64,000 nucleotides of DNA, from NCBI RefSeq assembly GCF_000220175.1, contig NZ_AFPU01000001.1:558001-622000 (forward strand), in the 5' to 3' direction. The stretch comes from Nitrosarchaeum koreense MY1. Lineage in GTDB: Archaea; Thermoproteota; Nitrososphaeria; Nitrososphaerales; Nitrosopumilaceae. This document shows, piece after piece, positions 25,966 through 35,058 of this stretch. The first letter of the stretch is position 1. Every line of letters begins with the position of its first letter. The notes beneath the pieces were generated by a model. That model searched no databases. It had not been told where the DNA came from and worked only from the letters and a program-made list of their open reading frames with translations. Position numbers and translations under genes: made by a program.

Positions 25966-26334
25966 ATGCACTTTTTGTTGGTCGACGATAATGCAGAGAT
26001 TACAAAAATAATGTCAAAATATTTTACAAAAAAAGGTCATATGTGTACAGTTACAAATGACGGTCGTAATGCACTTGAAATATTACAAGGTCAGAAATTT
26101 GATGCAACACTACTCGATCTTGCGATGCCAGAATTTTCAGGCAGAGATGTAGTCATGCATTTAAAAAATAATGGAAAAATAAATGATCATAACATAGTCT
26201 GTCTTACAGCATCTTCTCCATCTGGTGAGTATGAAGATGAATTAAGAATCATGGGAGTAAAAGCAATACTGAAAAAACCAATTGACCCTGATGTATTACT
26301 TGACTTTATGAATCAGTTTCAAATCAAGCATTAG
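25966..26334 (+). CDS. Stand-alone response regulator receiver domain
   Basis: A CheY-like receiver of 122 aa. The acidic pocket is in LLVDDN, the phosphoacceptor Asp is in TLLDLAMPEFSG (about residue 51), Thr/Ser is in CLTASSPS, and the conserved Lys is in ILKKPIDP. There is no output domain, so it must signal by protein contact. It sits between the kinase and the HisKA-protease gene, with 27-nt and 8-nt gaps. A cis-Pro after the Lys and an extended loop before helix 4 are normal. Confidence 0.92.
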   Translation: MHFLLVDDNAEITKIMSKYFTKKGHMCTVTNDGRNALEILQGQKFDATLLDLAMPEFSGRDVVMHLKNNGKINDHNIVCLTASSPSGEYEDELRIMGVKAILKKPIDPDVLLDFMNQFQIKH

Positions 26335-26342
26335 CAATCAAT

Positions 26343-27728
26343 ATGGATGATCATATTATTAATGAACTACAACAAATAATTTTATTTCAGAAAAAACTAG
26401 AACAGCTAATCAATAGTGATGATCAAGATAAATCAATACAAATACCAGATATAATAGATAATCTTGAATCTACAAATAACCTTACTGAAAAACTTGTAAG
26501 TGGCATACTCTCAGATAAAACAAAATTCGATAAAGTATTTTTAAGTACACTTAATCATGAACTGCGTACCCCACTTGTGCCGATAAAGACATATTCGGAA
26601 ATGCTAATACAAAATAAATTTGGAAATTTAAATGAGCAACAAAAAGAAAGACTTGACATCATTGTAACAAACACTAATCTATTGCAACAAAAAATAACAG
26701 AACTCCTTCAGCAAAGTGCAGATAAGATTTCATCAGATAAAGAGTCCCGTCACCGTCTAAAAGAAGTGGAACAAGAAAAAGTGTTATTGGAAAAGTTAGA
26801 CGACCTTTTAAATGATGAAATAAAACAAGACAAACAGACAATACATCGACTACAAGATACCGTGACAAAATTGAGTCAAACCCAAAAAGAGGGCAGACAA
26901 GAAGAACTGTTTTTAGATAAGATGATAAAAGACGAAGAAAGAAAAAATGTCCTTCTTGCCAAAAATAACCTCATAGTAATTGCAATATCTGCAATAATTG
27001 TTAGTGCAGGATTTGTAGCCTATTCTACATACGTGGTAAGTGTTGTAGGCTCACAATACAAAGTAGTCAATATTGGAAACATGCAATCTGGATATGTCAT
27101 ACAAAACCTTAGGGGCGACACTATAGACACATGGCTTTCATGGAGACTAGTTGACGGCTCTACTCTTAATGTCAACTTAATTGACGGTCAAAAATATCCT
27201 GATAATGCTGAAATTGTTAGGACTGTACTTTTATCAGAAGAGTCAATTGAGATAGATGATTCGTTATTGCACAAGGGCCCAAAGGGAGTCGCGTCTACAT
27301 ACTATATTGGATGGGCAGGAGCACTTGCAGATGCGGCAAAGAATCCAACTGAAATGTACATTCCTCACAAATTCAACTTGATAGAGTCTCAAAAAGGTGA
27401 AGGGGAAATTACAATCAGGCTTACAACAATGAAAAGTGGAGACGGTTATTCTGGATATACAAAATCAATTGCAGACGATGTACAAAATCAGATACTAAAA
27501 TCAGAGATTACAATATTTGAAGTAGACAAATTATCAAAAGCCCAGTTTGAAACCATACTGAGACACGAGCTTGGACATGCGCTAGGACTGGCACACTCTA
27601 CAGCTCCTGAAGATCTTATGCATCCTACAATTGAGACAGACTATCCATACATCTCTCAATGTAACATTGATGCCATGATATCACTCTATGACGGTGGAAA
27701 GAAGAGTGAAGTTGTATGTGAAAAGTGA
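26343..27728 (+). CDS. HisKA phosphoacceptor fused to a transmembrane matrixin-type metalloprotease
   Basis: The 461-aa protein has three parts. A cytoplasmic region (1-208) contains a HisKA dimerisation domain with His72 in LNHELRTPLVPIKTYSEML and a long charged coiled coil (about 115-205). One transmembrane helix (209-231) follows. An extracytoplasmic domain (232-461) carries the zinc site HELGHALGLAH (His408, Glu409, His412, His418) with a Met-turn candidate Met426 in EDLMHP, as in metzincins/matrixins. No ATP-binding N, G1 or G2 box exists, so it cannot phosphorylate itself. Positive charges before the helix place the protease outside. It lies 8 nt after the receiver gene. Regulation of a surface protease from inside, by phosphotransfer from the upstream kinase, is the inferred role. 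Confidence 0.88.
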   Translation: MDDHIINELQQIILFQKKLEQLINSDDQDKSIQIPDIIDNLESTNNLTEKLVSGILSDKTKFDKVFLSTLNHELRTPLVPIKTYSEMLIQNKFGNLNEQQKERLDIIVTNTNLLQQKITELLQQSADKISSDKESRHRLKEVEQEKVLLEKLDDLLNDEIKQDKQTIHRLQDTVTKLSQTQKEGRQEELFLDKMIKDEERKNVLLAKNNLIVIAISAIIVSAGFVAYSTYVVSVVGSQYKVVNIGNMQSGYVIQNLRGDTIDTWLSWRLVDGSTLNVNLIDGQKYPDNAEIVRTVLLSEESIEIDDSLLHKGPKGVASTYYIGWAGALADAAKNPTEMYIPHKFNLIESQKGEGEITIRLTTMKSGDGYSGYTKSIADDVQNQILKSEITIFEVDKLSKAQFETILRHELGHALGLAHSTAPEDLMHPTIETDYPYISQCNIDAMISLYDGGKKSEVVCEK

Positions 27729-27814
27729 TTCATATTTTATTGATGAGTAAGAATCAGAAATATTTAATTCCAAAAACGATTCAATCTGTCTAAGAATTGA
27801 ATCTAGGATAATTT

Positions 27815-28345
27815 CTAAATTTCGAGTTCTATGATAATTGAATTTTCTGTATATTCTGTTTTTATCTTGGAACCCAAATCGAAAAATACTATCTCATAAT
27901 ACGTTTTAAAAAATAAAGACCATTGCTCACCCATTTCATGAAACATCACTAATTTTGTATTGTTTTTTTCATTATACTCTTTAATTGAAAATCCAGATGA
28001 TTTTGCACGTTCTTTTAAAATAGAAATCCACTCATTAACCCCATATTTTCCTCGCATCGATAGTGCAATTTCTTTTGCACCACTTTCTGCTGCATCTTTT
28101 GCTATTTTGATTATGGTTTGATTATCGACATGTTTTATCAATTCCATAGATGCAGATTTTAGCATGACAATCCAACCTATCTCAGAAGCATTTACATCCC
28201 AATTTACATGAGAATCAAAAATTTGGTTGACGTATGTATTGAGGCTTAATTTCTGATCTTTGGAAATTTTTTTTAAATTATCTAGAGTATTTGTGTTTAT
28301 TCGAAAACTGGCATGTTCTGTGGGACTTCTTTTTTTCTGAATCAT
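27815..28345 (-). CDS. RHH-like regulator with C-terminal helical domain (paralogue A)
   Basis: The likely start is the ATG giving MIQKKRSPTEHASFRI; the 33 residues upstream in frame look like chance. An N-terminal ribbon-helix-helix-like segment, ASFRINTNTLDNLKKISKDQ followed by SLNTYVNQIFDSHVNW, is joined to an alpha-rich domain of about 130 residues. It resembles the protein at 47003-47530 over its whole length (S[LV]NT.VN.I...YV; IVMLK..../..DDKTIVDVA pattern; and a ...NSIIIELEI/DSVTIEFQA ending). The pair defines a small family. DNA binding is inferred, and the inverted CACTGTAG motifs just upstream may be its operator. Confidence 0.7.
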   Translation of the reverse strand: MIQKKRSPTEHASFRINTNTLDNLKKISKDQKLSLNTYVNQIFDSHVNWDVNASEIGWIVMLKSASMELIKHVDNQTIIKIAKDAAESGAKEIALSMRGKYGVNEWISILKERAKSSGFSIKEYNEKNNTKLVMFHEMGEQWSLFFKTYYEIVFFDLGSKIKTEYTENSIIIELEI

Positions 28346-28425
28346 GCTGGTGTGTCTTAATGAATGCCATTTTAATTTAATTAAAAAACAATGCTGATCA
28401 TGTGTGGCCTGTTTCCTTTTGATGC

Positions 28426-28473
28426 CACTGTAGGCACTATTCACAGTTTTGTGCTACAGTGTCCCACACTGTA
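28426..28473. promoter_or_regulatory. Operator-like array of three CACTGTA motifs
   Basis: CACTGTAG (28426-28433) is repeated inverted as CTACAGTG (28454-28461), each flanked by a further partly matching GCAC/GTG. A third direct CACTGTA lies at 28467-28473. The array sits between the divergent RHH-like regulator gene and the DUF1059 gene, a natural place for autoregulation. Assigned by pattern only. Confidence 0.5.
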
Positions 28474-28511
28474 TACTGAGAAATTATATCGACATATGAT
28501 TAGTGATTTGT

Positions 28512-28784
28512 ATGTACAAAATAATCTGCAAAGATCTTGGCTTTGACTGTAATTTTACTATGAAAAACAACGATAGGGAAACACTAGCAACTAATTTTGG
28601 AGATCATTTACAAGTTGACCACAAGCAATTTTATCCAAAAAAAGATGTTTTCGATTTTATTGACAATCAGAATAGTAAACAAAATAATTTAGAATCAATA
28701 AAAAATAAAAAACTATCATGCGTTGATAGTTGTGAGTCATTTAGATTGGAAAAATGGCAAATAGGTCATAGAAATTTTCCATAA
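28512..28784 (+). CDS. DUF1059-like small protein with extended tail (90 aa)
   Basis: The first 45 residues match the DUF1059 pattern: MYKIICKDLGFDCNF, a short helix, and GDHLQVDH. This is the CxxxGxDCxF...H...H arrangement that suggests a metal or redox site. The last 40 residues are polar, with another C-x3-C (SCVDSC), and are absent from the second DUF1059 protein at 54972. ATG chosen; a GTG lies three codons upstream. It is divergent from the RHH-like regulator. Confidence 0.75.
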   Translation: MYKIICKDLGFDCNFTMKNNDRETLATNFGDHLQVDHKQFYPKKDVFDFIDNQNSKQNNLESIKNKKLSCVDSCESFRLEKWQIGHRNFP

Positions 28785-28861
28785 TTAAATTAAGGAGAAA
28801 TTAAAAATTGTTTTGTAATAATTATCTAGACACAAATGTATTTGACATGCTTTAATTGAAT

Positions 28862-29785
28862 ATGACTTCTAATTTGTATTTTTCAAATGATATGCTACGC
28901 TGTGGTAGATGTGGTAAAGAATCCCTAATTCATGATAAAATCTTGGGAGAAATATTTTGTAAATCATGCGGATTTGTTATCGATGAGAAAATTAATGATT
29001 TGAATCATGATTCAATTAATTTTGATGATGGGAAAAACAATAGAAGAACTGGAACAAAAATGTCCATGTCTGTACATGATTTTGGACTATCAACTATGAT
29101 TGGTGACATTAACAAAGACGCAAAAGGCAATCCAATATCGGCATCAACAAATGCTACACTAAAAAGAATACGAATACTGGATCAGAGAAGTCAATTACAC
29201 AAACACATTGACATTAACTATCGATTAGCATTTGATGTACTGCAAAGAATTCAGGATAAAATCGGTGTCTCTGATCACGTAAAAGAACTTGCTGCATACA
29301 TATATCGAAAAGCAGTAGAGCAAAAAATCACACAGGGACGCTCAATTAATGCAGTAGTTGCTGCTTCAATGTATGCTGCATGCAGAAATACATACACACT
29401 TCGAACACTACGAGACATATCTGAAGTCACAGACATAAAACCAAAAAAAATTGCTCAGAGCTATAGGGCAATTGTAAAACAGCTTGATTTGAAAATTCCA
29501 GTAGTAAATCAAGTCAGTTGTCTTTCAAAGATCTCAAATAATCTTGGCGTATCTGAAAAAACAAAATATCTTGCTATGGAAATCCTGAAAAAAGCAGCGG
29601 ATTTGCAAATTCTGGCCGGAAGAGATCCTGTGGGAATATCTGCGGCTATCTTGTATTATGCGTGTTTGATAAAAAAAGAACCATTCACACAAACTCAAGT
29701 TGCTGAGGCATCACGAGTTACTGCGGTTACTGTTAGGAATAGATTTCATGAGATTAAAAAGATAATCCATCTTGATTTGAATTAA
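28862..29785 (+). CDS. tfb: Transcription initiation factor IIB
   Basis: TFB recruits RNA polymerase to TBP-bound promoters. The N-terminal zinc ribbon has Cys14, Cys17, Cys33 and Cys36. The B-reader/linker segment contains TGTKMSMSVHDFGLSTMIG. Two cyclin-fold repeats follow (about 110-205 and 210-305), with GRSINAVVAASMYAACR in the first and GRDPVGISAAILYYACL in the second. Length about 307 aa. An ATG was preferred to the TTG two codons upstream. Thaumarchaea usually carry several TFBs, so this may be one specialised copy. Confidence 0.96.
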   Translation: MTSNLYFSNDMLRCGRCGKESLIHDKILGEIFCKSCGFVIDEKINDLNHDSINFDDGKNNRRTGTKMSMSVHDFGLSTMIGDINKDAKGNPISASTNATLKRIRILDQRSQLHKHIDINYRLAFDVLQRIQDKIGVSDHVKELAAYIYRKAVEQKITQGRSINAVVAASMYAACRNTYTLRTLRDISEVTDIKPKKIAQSYRAIVKQLDLKIPVVNQVSCLSKISNNLGVSEKTKYLAMEILKKAADLQILAGRDPVGISAAILYYACLIKKEPFTQTQVAEASRVTAVTVRNRFHEIKKIIHLDLN

Positions 29786-29875
29786 TGATAAATGAATAAC
29801 TATGAAATACAAAATTCTTGTAAAAATTGCTTAAGGCAGAACATGCAAAATCTGAATTGACAGAAGAGAAATGAG

Positions 29876-31921
29876 ATGGCAGAAAATTTGTTTATAGTAT
29901 ATGCTATTTTTGCATTTTTTTCTTTAGGTGCAACACTTGGATTATTTACTAGAGGGCAAAAACACCATACATATTTCACTTATATTCCATCTGCCTTTGC
30001 ATCCCTTTTAACAATTATTTTATCAGTTGTTGTTTTTTCTTCTGAAAACACTCATCTGACATTTTTTAATATACAACATCTATTTGATTTTGAAATTTTT
30101 ATCGATGGTGTTTCAGCATTTTTCCTTTTAATAATTGGACTGATCTCATTCGCAGTTTCAATTTACTCGCTTTCTTATTCTAAAAAATTTGATGACAAGA
30201 AAAATAATTCTGCACTTGGAATGTTGTTTAATATTTTTATTCTTTCTATGATTCTAGTAGTAATTAGTAACAACGTATTCTTTTTCCTAATTTTTTGGGA
30301 ATTGATGTCACTCACATCATTCTTTTTAGTCATTTATGAACATGAAAATAAAAACAATCTCAAATCTGGTCTAATCTATCTTGTAATGACTCATTTAGGG
30401 ACTGGATTTATTTTTGCATCTTTTATCCTCATGTATACTCAAACTGGAAGTTTCAGCTTTGATTCTTTTAGAGATGTTACAATAATTCCACAATACGTAA
30501 AAGATATTGCATTTGTTTTGGCATTTGTAGGATTTGGAACAAAAGCAGGAATGGTACCTTTACACACCTGGCTGCCAAAAGCACACCCATCAGCACCAAG
30601 TAACGTGTCTGCCTTAATGTCTGCAGTAATGTTAAAAATTGCAATTTATGGTATTGTTAGGCATCTTTTTGATTTTAATGCAGTTGATGGTTCTCCTGAT
30701 TATGTATGGCTAGGTATAGGAATAATCATCGTTGGATCAATTTCCGCACTGGTGGGTATTCTTTACGCACTGATTGAAAATGACATTAAACGAGCACTGG
30801 CTTTTTCTAGCATTGAAAATGTTGGAATAATCTTTATCGGATTGGGATTCTCAGTGGTCTTTGCCGCATTTCATTTGCAAGCTTTATCTGTTTTATCTTT
30901 TATTGCAAGCATGTTTCATACTTTGAATCATTCAATTTTCAAAGGACTATTGTTTATGACAGCGGGTTCTGTTTATTATAGCACACACACAAAGAACATC
31001 GAAGAGTTAGGAGGCTTGATTAAAAAAATGCCTTGGACTGCTATGATGTTTCTTATTGGTTCTATTGCCATAGTCGGATTGCCACCACTTAATGGTTTCA
31101 TAAGCGAATGGTTGACATTACAATCACTTCTTGCAGTATTTCAAATCCCTTCAAATATTTTACAGGTGTCTCTTGCATTTACCATATTGGTATTTGCCCT
31201 TACCATTGGTCTGGCAGGTGCAACATTTGTAAGATTGTTTGGAATAACTTTTTTGTCGAAAGGTAGAAGTACAAAAGCAGTAAATGCAGTAGAAGTTCCA
31301 AAATTCATGTTAATAGGAAAAGCAATTCTTGCATCATCATGTGTTTTATTGGGAATTTTACCTTTTATCGGAATGAATTTGATTGTATCTGCTTTTAATT
31401 TACCGTATATGTCATCAAGTCCATTTGAAACAATTTCAATAACAAATACATCTAATAGTAATTTTGCAAGTCTTATGATGCCTGGGATGCTAGTTATTCT
31501 TGCATCTGTGTTTGTTGGAGTTTTTGTATTTGTTAGAATTATTGGTGGTAAAACGAAGACAATAAAATATGGTACATGGGATTGTGGATTTGGAAATTTA
31601 TCTGAAAAAACTCAATATACTGCAACATCATTGGCAGAACCAATACGTAGAATTTTCGGTGTTTTTTATAAACCTCATAATGAGGTTGATGTTGATTTTT
31701 ATACAAAAGAAAATTTTTATCTTAAAAAATCCATCAATGTGATTTCTACAACCAAAAATATTTTTGATGAAAAGCTGTATGGAAAAACAATCTCTGGCAG
31801 TCTATTTGTATTAAATAAAATACGAAAAATACAGTCAGGAAAAGTTAATGCGTATATTTTGTACATCATGATTACTCTAATTACTCTCCTCTTATTCGTA
31901 GGATTTGGTACTCATGAGTGA
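29876..31921 (+). CDS. hyfB: HyfB-like proton-translocating antiporter subunit
   Basis: This large membrane subunit of the NuoL/MrpA/HyfB family has about 16 transmembrane helices in 681 aa. The conserved antiporter core includes FWELMSLTSFFLVIYEHE, GFGTKAGMVPLHTWLPKAHP, and MFHTLNHSIFKGLLFM. The Lys and Glu residues in the helices are the proton-path residues of the family. The amphipathic C-terminal extension reads YGTWDCGFGNLSEKTQYTATSLAEPIRRIF, typical of hydrogenase-4 B subunits. It is the first gene of the six-gene complex. Its stop overlaps the start of hyfC by 8 nt. Confidence 0.93.
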   Translation: MAENLFIVYAIFAFFSLGATLGLFTRGQKHHTYFTYIPSAFASLLTIILSVVVFSSENTHLTFFNIQHLFDFEIFIDGVSAFFLLIIGLISFAVSIYSLSYSKKFDDKKNNSALGMLFNIFILSMILVVISNNVFFFLIFWELMSLTSFFLVIYEHENKNNLKSGLIYLVMTHLGTGFIFASFILMYTQTGSFSFDSFRDVTIIPQYVKDIAFVLAFVGFGTKAGMVPLHTWLPKAHPSAPSNVSALMSAVMLKIAIYGIVRHLFDFNAVDGSPDYVWLGIGIIIVGSISALVGILYALIENDIKRALAFSSIENVGIIFIGLGFSVVFAAFHLQALSVLSFIASMFHTLNHSIFKGLLFMTAGSVYYSTHTKNIEELGGLIKKMPWTAMMFLIGSIAIVGLPPLNGFISEWLTLQSLLAVFQIPSNILQVSLAFTILVFALTIGLAGATFVRLFGITFLSKGRSTKAVNAVEVPKFMLIGKAILASSCVLLGILPFIGMNLIVSAFNLPYMSSSPFETISITNTSNSNFASLMMPGMLVILASVFVGVFVFVRIIGGKTKTIKYGTWDCGFGNLSEKTQYTATSLAEPIRRIFGVFYKPHNEVDVDFYTKENFYLKKSINVISTTKNIFDEKLYGKTISGSLFVLNKIRKIQSGKVNAYILYIMITLITLLLFVGFGTHE

Positions 31922-32861
31922 TTTTTCAATTTTTGAGTATGGTTTAGGCATATTTCAGGCTCTTTTGATCATAGTTTTGTCTCCATTAATTGTTGGAATA
32001 ATGAGAAAAATCAAGGCTAAATCACAAAAACGAATAGGCTCTGGAATTTTTCAGCTATATTATGACATTATAAAATTGCTAAAAAAAGATGAGGTAGTAT
32101 CTGATCAAAGCTCTTGGCTGTTTCGTTATACTCCTTGGATAAATTTTGTAAGCATTGCATCTGCAGCCTTTTTTATTCCTGTGTTTCTTGTCTATTCTCC
32201 TTTTGGTGTTGTGGGCGATATTCTGTTTGTCGTTGGTTTGTTTGCACTTGGGAGATTCTTTACGATGCTTGCAGGACTAGATGTAGCAAGCTCATTTGGG
32301 GGTTTGGGAAGTAGTAGAGAAATGATGGTATCTGCACTTTTAGAACCTGTATTATTTATGACCATTTTTGTAATTGCGTTATTTTATGGAGGAACAAACA
32401 TCAGCACAATCGTTACATCTGCAAATGACACATCGATCTTAATTGTGCCTGGAGTTCTATTTGCAATGATTGCATTTTTTATTATCATGATGGCAGAAAC
32501 TGGGAAAATCCCATTTGATAATCCCTCTACCCATCTAGAGTTGACAATGATTCATGAATCTATGGTGCTTGAATATTCTGGAAAAAATTTAGCACTAATG
32601 GAATGGTCTCATGCAATAAAACAAATGATTTTGTTTGCATTATTTGTAGATATATTTTTCACATGGAATTTTGTAGAACAAATTTCATTAGTTGGAATTA
32701 GTATTGGAATACTTTTTTTTATTGCCAAAGTATCAGCATTGGCAAGTTTCACTGCATTTATTGAAACACGAGTTGCAAAGTGGAGACTATTCAGAGTCTC
32801 AGATCTAATTGCAATGGCGATATCTAGTTCTATGATAGGAGTGATTTTCTTTTTCTTGTAG
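31914..32861 (+). CDS. hyfC: HyfC-like (NuoH-type) membrane subunit
   Basis: This eight-helix quinone-chamber-type subunit resembles NuoH/HycD/HyfC. Signature stretches are KRIGSGIFQLYYDIIKLLKKDEV, GLGSSREMMVSALLEP, and MAETGKIPFDNPSTHLELTMIHESMVLEYSG, which includes the conserved acidic loop. The ATG at 31914 was chosen over an upstream TTG because it overlaps the hyfB stop in the usual coupled way. It anchors the peripheral electron-transfer arm. Confidence 0.93.
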   Translation: MSDFSIFEYGLGIFQALLIIVLSPLIVGIMRKIKAKSQKRIGSGIFQLYYDIIKLLKKDEVVSDQSSWLFRYTPWINFVSIASAAFFIPVFLVYSPFGVVGDILFVVGLFALGRFFTMLAGLDVASSFGGLGSSREMMVSALLEPVLFMTIFVIALFYGGTNISTIVTSANDTSILIVPGVLFAMIAFFIIMMAETGKIPFDNPSTHLELTMIHESMVLEYSGKNLALMEWSHAIKQMILFALFVDIFFTWNFVEQISLVGISIGILFFIAKVSALASFTAFIETRVAKWRLFRVSDLIAMAISSSMIGVIFFFL

Positions 32862-32863
32862 AA

Positions 32864-33541
32864 ATGTCTGATTTTATCTTGCCAACACAAATTGATCTGT
32901 TATATATATCTGCAGTAATTTTACTGATTGCTACTTTTGGAATTGTTGTAAGAAGAGGATTCTCCGATTGGTTGCATGCGTATAGGTATCAGACAATAAT
33001 TCTTGCAGGTGTTGTTGCCCTGATTGCATTTGTAACTAATATTTGGGAGCTCTATATCGTATCTGCCCTTACCTTGGGAATCAAGGCAATAATTATTCCA
33101 AAAGTTTTATTTTATGTAACAAAAAAACTAGATTCTCCAATTAAACTAGAAACAAATCCCTATGTTAGCCTCAGAATCTCTGTAATATTTTCTGCATTAT
33201 TAGTTACAATGTCTTATTTTATGACCTTACAATTACCTATATCATCAGATAAAACAATCGATGTATTTCTGCCAGTATCTTTTTCATTATTTTTTATTGG
33301 TTTATTTATTATAATTAGTAGAAGAAAAGCACTCAACCAAATAGTAGGTTTGTTAACTATTGAAAACGGTTTATTCTTGTTTGCCGTAGTAATTACACAT
33401 GGATTCTCATTAGTTATTGAGATAGGACTCATGGCAGATATTTTAGTAGGTGTGATAATATCTAGCATTTTATTATTCAGAATGAGTCGTACCTTTGATA
33501 GTATAGATATTAAAAATCTAGAAAGTTTGAGGGATGACTAA
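32864..33541 (+). CDS. hyfE: HyfE-like membrane subunit
   Basis: A hydrophobic protein of 225 aa with seven or eight helices. The middle matches HyfE: IIIPKVLFYVTKKLDSPIK, and the conserved GLLTIENGLFLFAVV of NuoK-like subunits, then MADILVGVIISSILLFRMSRTF. It starts 2 nt after hyfC, and its stop overlaps the hyfF ATG by 1 nt (TAATG). NuoK-type subunits help link ion translocation to the arm. Confidence 0.9.
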   Translation: MSDFILPTQIDLLYISAVILLIATFGIVVRRGFSDWLHAYRYQTIILAGVVALIAFVTNIWELYIVSALTLGIKAIIIPKVLFYVTKKLDSPIKLETNPYVSLRISVIFSALLVTMSYFMTLQLPISSDKTIDVFLPVSFSLFFIGLFIIISRRKALNQIVGLLTIENGLFLFAVVITHGFSLVIEIGLMADILVGVIISSILLFRMSRTFDSIDIKNLESLRDD

Positions 33542-35058
33542 TGCTTGATACTATGTTCTCATCTATTGAATCTGTTTTGGTGGTTTCACTTCTTTTAACT
33601 CCAGTGATCAGCGGACTGCTAGTTACATTATTAAAAAGAAAACGAATCATTGAGGTCACTACAGTAGTTTCTTCATTTCTAATATTGATTCAAGGATTGT
33701 TTTTACTATCTAGTATTTTAGAAAAAAAATCCATCTCACTTTTTGACGGCATATTTTATCTTGACTCACTAAGTGCGATTATGATAATTACAATTTCTTT
33801 GGTGGGATTTCTCTCATCTCTTTACTCTGTAAATTACATGGGCATACAATATGATAAATTAATTGTAGACAGACAAAAACTTGTCAGATATTATCAGGGA
33901 TTTAACATGTTCTTATTTACAATGTTGCTCGTACCAATTTCTAATAATCTTGGTATAATGTGGATCGCAATCGAAGCTACCACGCTTGTTTCTGTTTTGT
34001 TGATTATGCTTTATACAAAACAAGGTTCTATTGAAGCATCATGGAAATATTTGCTAATATCTACTGTAGGTTTATCACTTGCCCTTTTTGGAATAATTTT
34101 ATTTTACTATGCAAATTCAGTTTATGATAATTCCTTTAACTCTATTCATGGGATGGACTGGACAAACATGGTTGAAAATGCACTCCAGTTTGATCCTAAC
34201 CTTGTTAAATTTGCCTTTATTTTCATACTAGTAGGATTTGGAACAAAAGCAGGCCTTGCACCAATGCATACGTGGCTACCTGACGCTCATAGTGAGGCTC
34301 CATCCCCAATTAGTGCTCTTTTATCAGGTGTTTTGCTAAATTGTGCATTTTATGGTCTTTTACGATTTCATATAATTTCTAGTCATTCCATCGGTTCTGG
34401 CTTCTCAAATACCCTGTTGATTATTCTTGGAATAATATCGCTTGGCATTGCTGCAGCATCGATATATTTTCAGAAAGATGTCAAACGCATGTTGGCCTTT
34501 TCAAGTGTTGAACATATGGGAATAATTTCTGTATCTATGGGCTTTGGAGTTTTTCTAGGAATTTATGGTGCATTACTTCATGTGATTAATCATGCTGTTG
34601 TAAAATCTCTTTTGTTTTTTTCAAGCGGATCAATCTCCCAAAAATATCAAACAAAATCTATTACAGATACAAGTGGAATAATTAAGACAATGCCAATAAC
34701 GGGCTTTATGTTTTTGATAGGTGGTTTAGCAATAATTGGAATGCCACCATTCAATATTTTTATGAGCGAATTTTTAATGTTAAGTTCTGGATTTAGTTCT
34801 GAAAACTTTCTTGCTAGTGCACTTGTGATTTTGTTTCTGGTGATAATCTTTGCAAGTTTTGGAAAACATTTACTACACATGGTATTTGGAAATCCAAAAT
34901 CCGAAATGGAAAAAGGTGATTTTGGAAAACTTTCAATTTTACCTATGGTTATTTTGGGTTCAGTAATTTTTATAATGGGAATTTATGTTCCAGAACCTTT
35001 ACAAACATTGATTGAAGATGCATCAAAAATTATACTAGTAGGTGGAGCCAACTCTTGA
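33541..35058 (+). CDS. hyfF: HyfF-like antiporter subunit
   Basis: This second antiporter-like subunit (505 aa, about 14 helices) has WIAIEATTLVSVLLIMLY, GFGTKAGLAPMHTWLPDAHSEAPSPISALLSG, and LLHVINHAVVKSLLFFSSG. Two antiporter modules in the complex suggest more than one ion path. The start codon ATG overlaps the hyfE stop, and the last 17 nt overlap the hyfG GTG start. Confidence 0.93.
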   Translation: MLDTMFSSIESVLVVSLLLTPVISGLLVTLLKRKRIIEVTTVVSSFLILIQGLFLLSSILEKKSISLFDGIFYLDSLSAIMIITISLVGFLSSLYSVNYMGIQYDKLIVDRQKLVRYYQGFNMFLFTMLLVPISNNLGIMWIAIEATTLVSVLLIMLYTKQGSIEASWKYLLISTVGLSLALFGIILFYYANSVYDNSFNSIHGMDWTNMVENALQFDPNLVKFAFIFILVGFGTKAGLAPMHTWLPDAHSEAPSPISALLSGVLLNCAFYGLLRFHIISSHSIGSGFSNTLLIILGIISLGIAAASIYFQKDVKRMLAFSSVEHMGIISVSMGFGVFLGIYGALLHVINHAVVKSLLFFSSGSISQKYQTKSITDTSGIIKTMPITGFMFLIGGLAIIGMPPFNIFMSEFLMLSSGFSSENFLASALVILFLVIIFASFGKHLLHMVFGNPKSEMEKGDFGKLSILPMVILGSVIFIMGIYVPEPLQTLIEDASKIILVGGANS

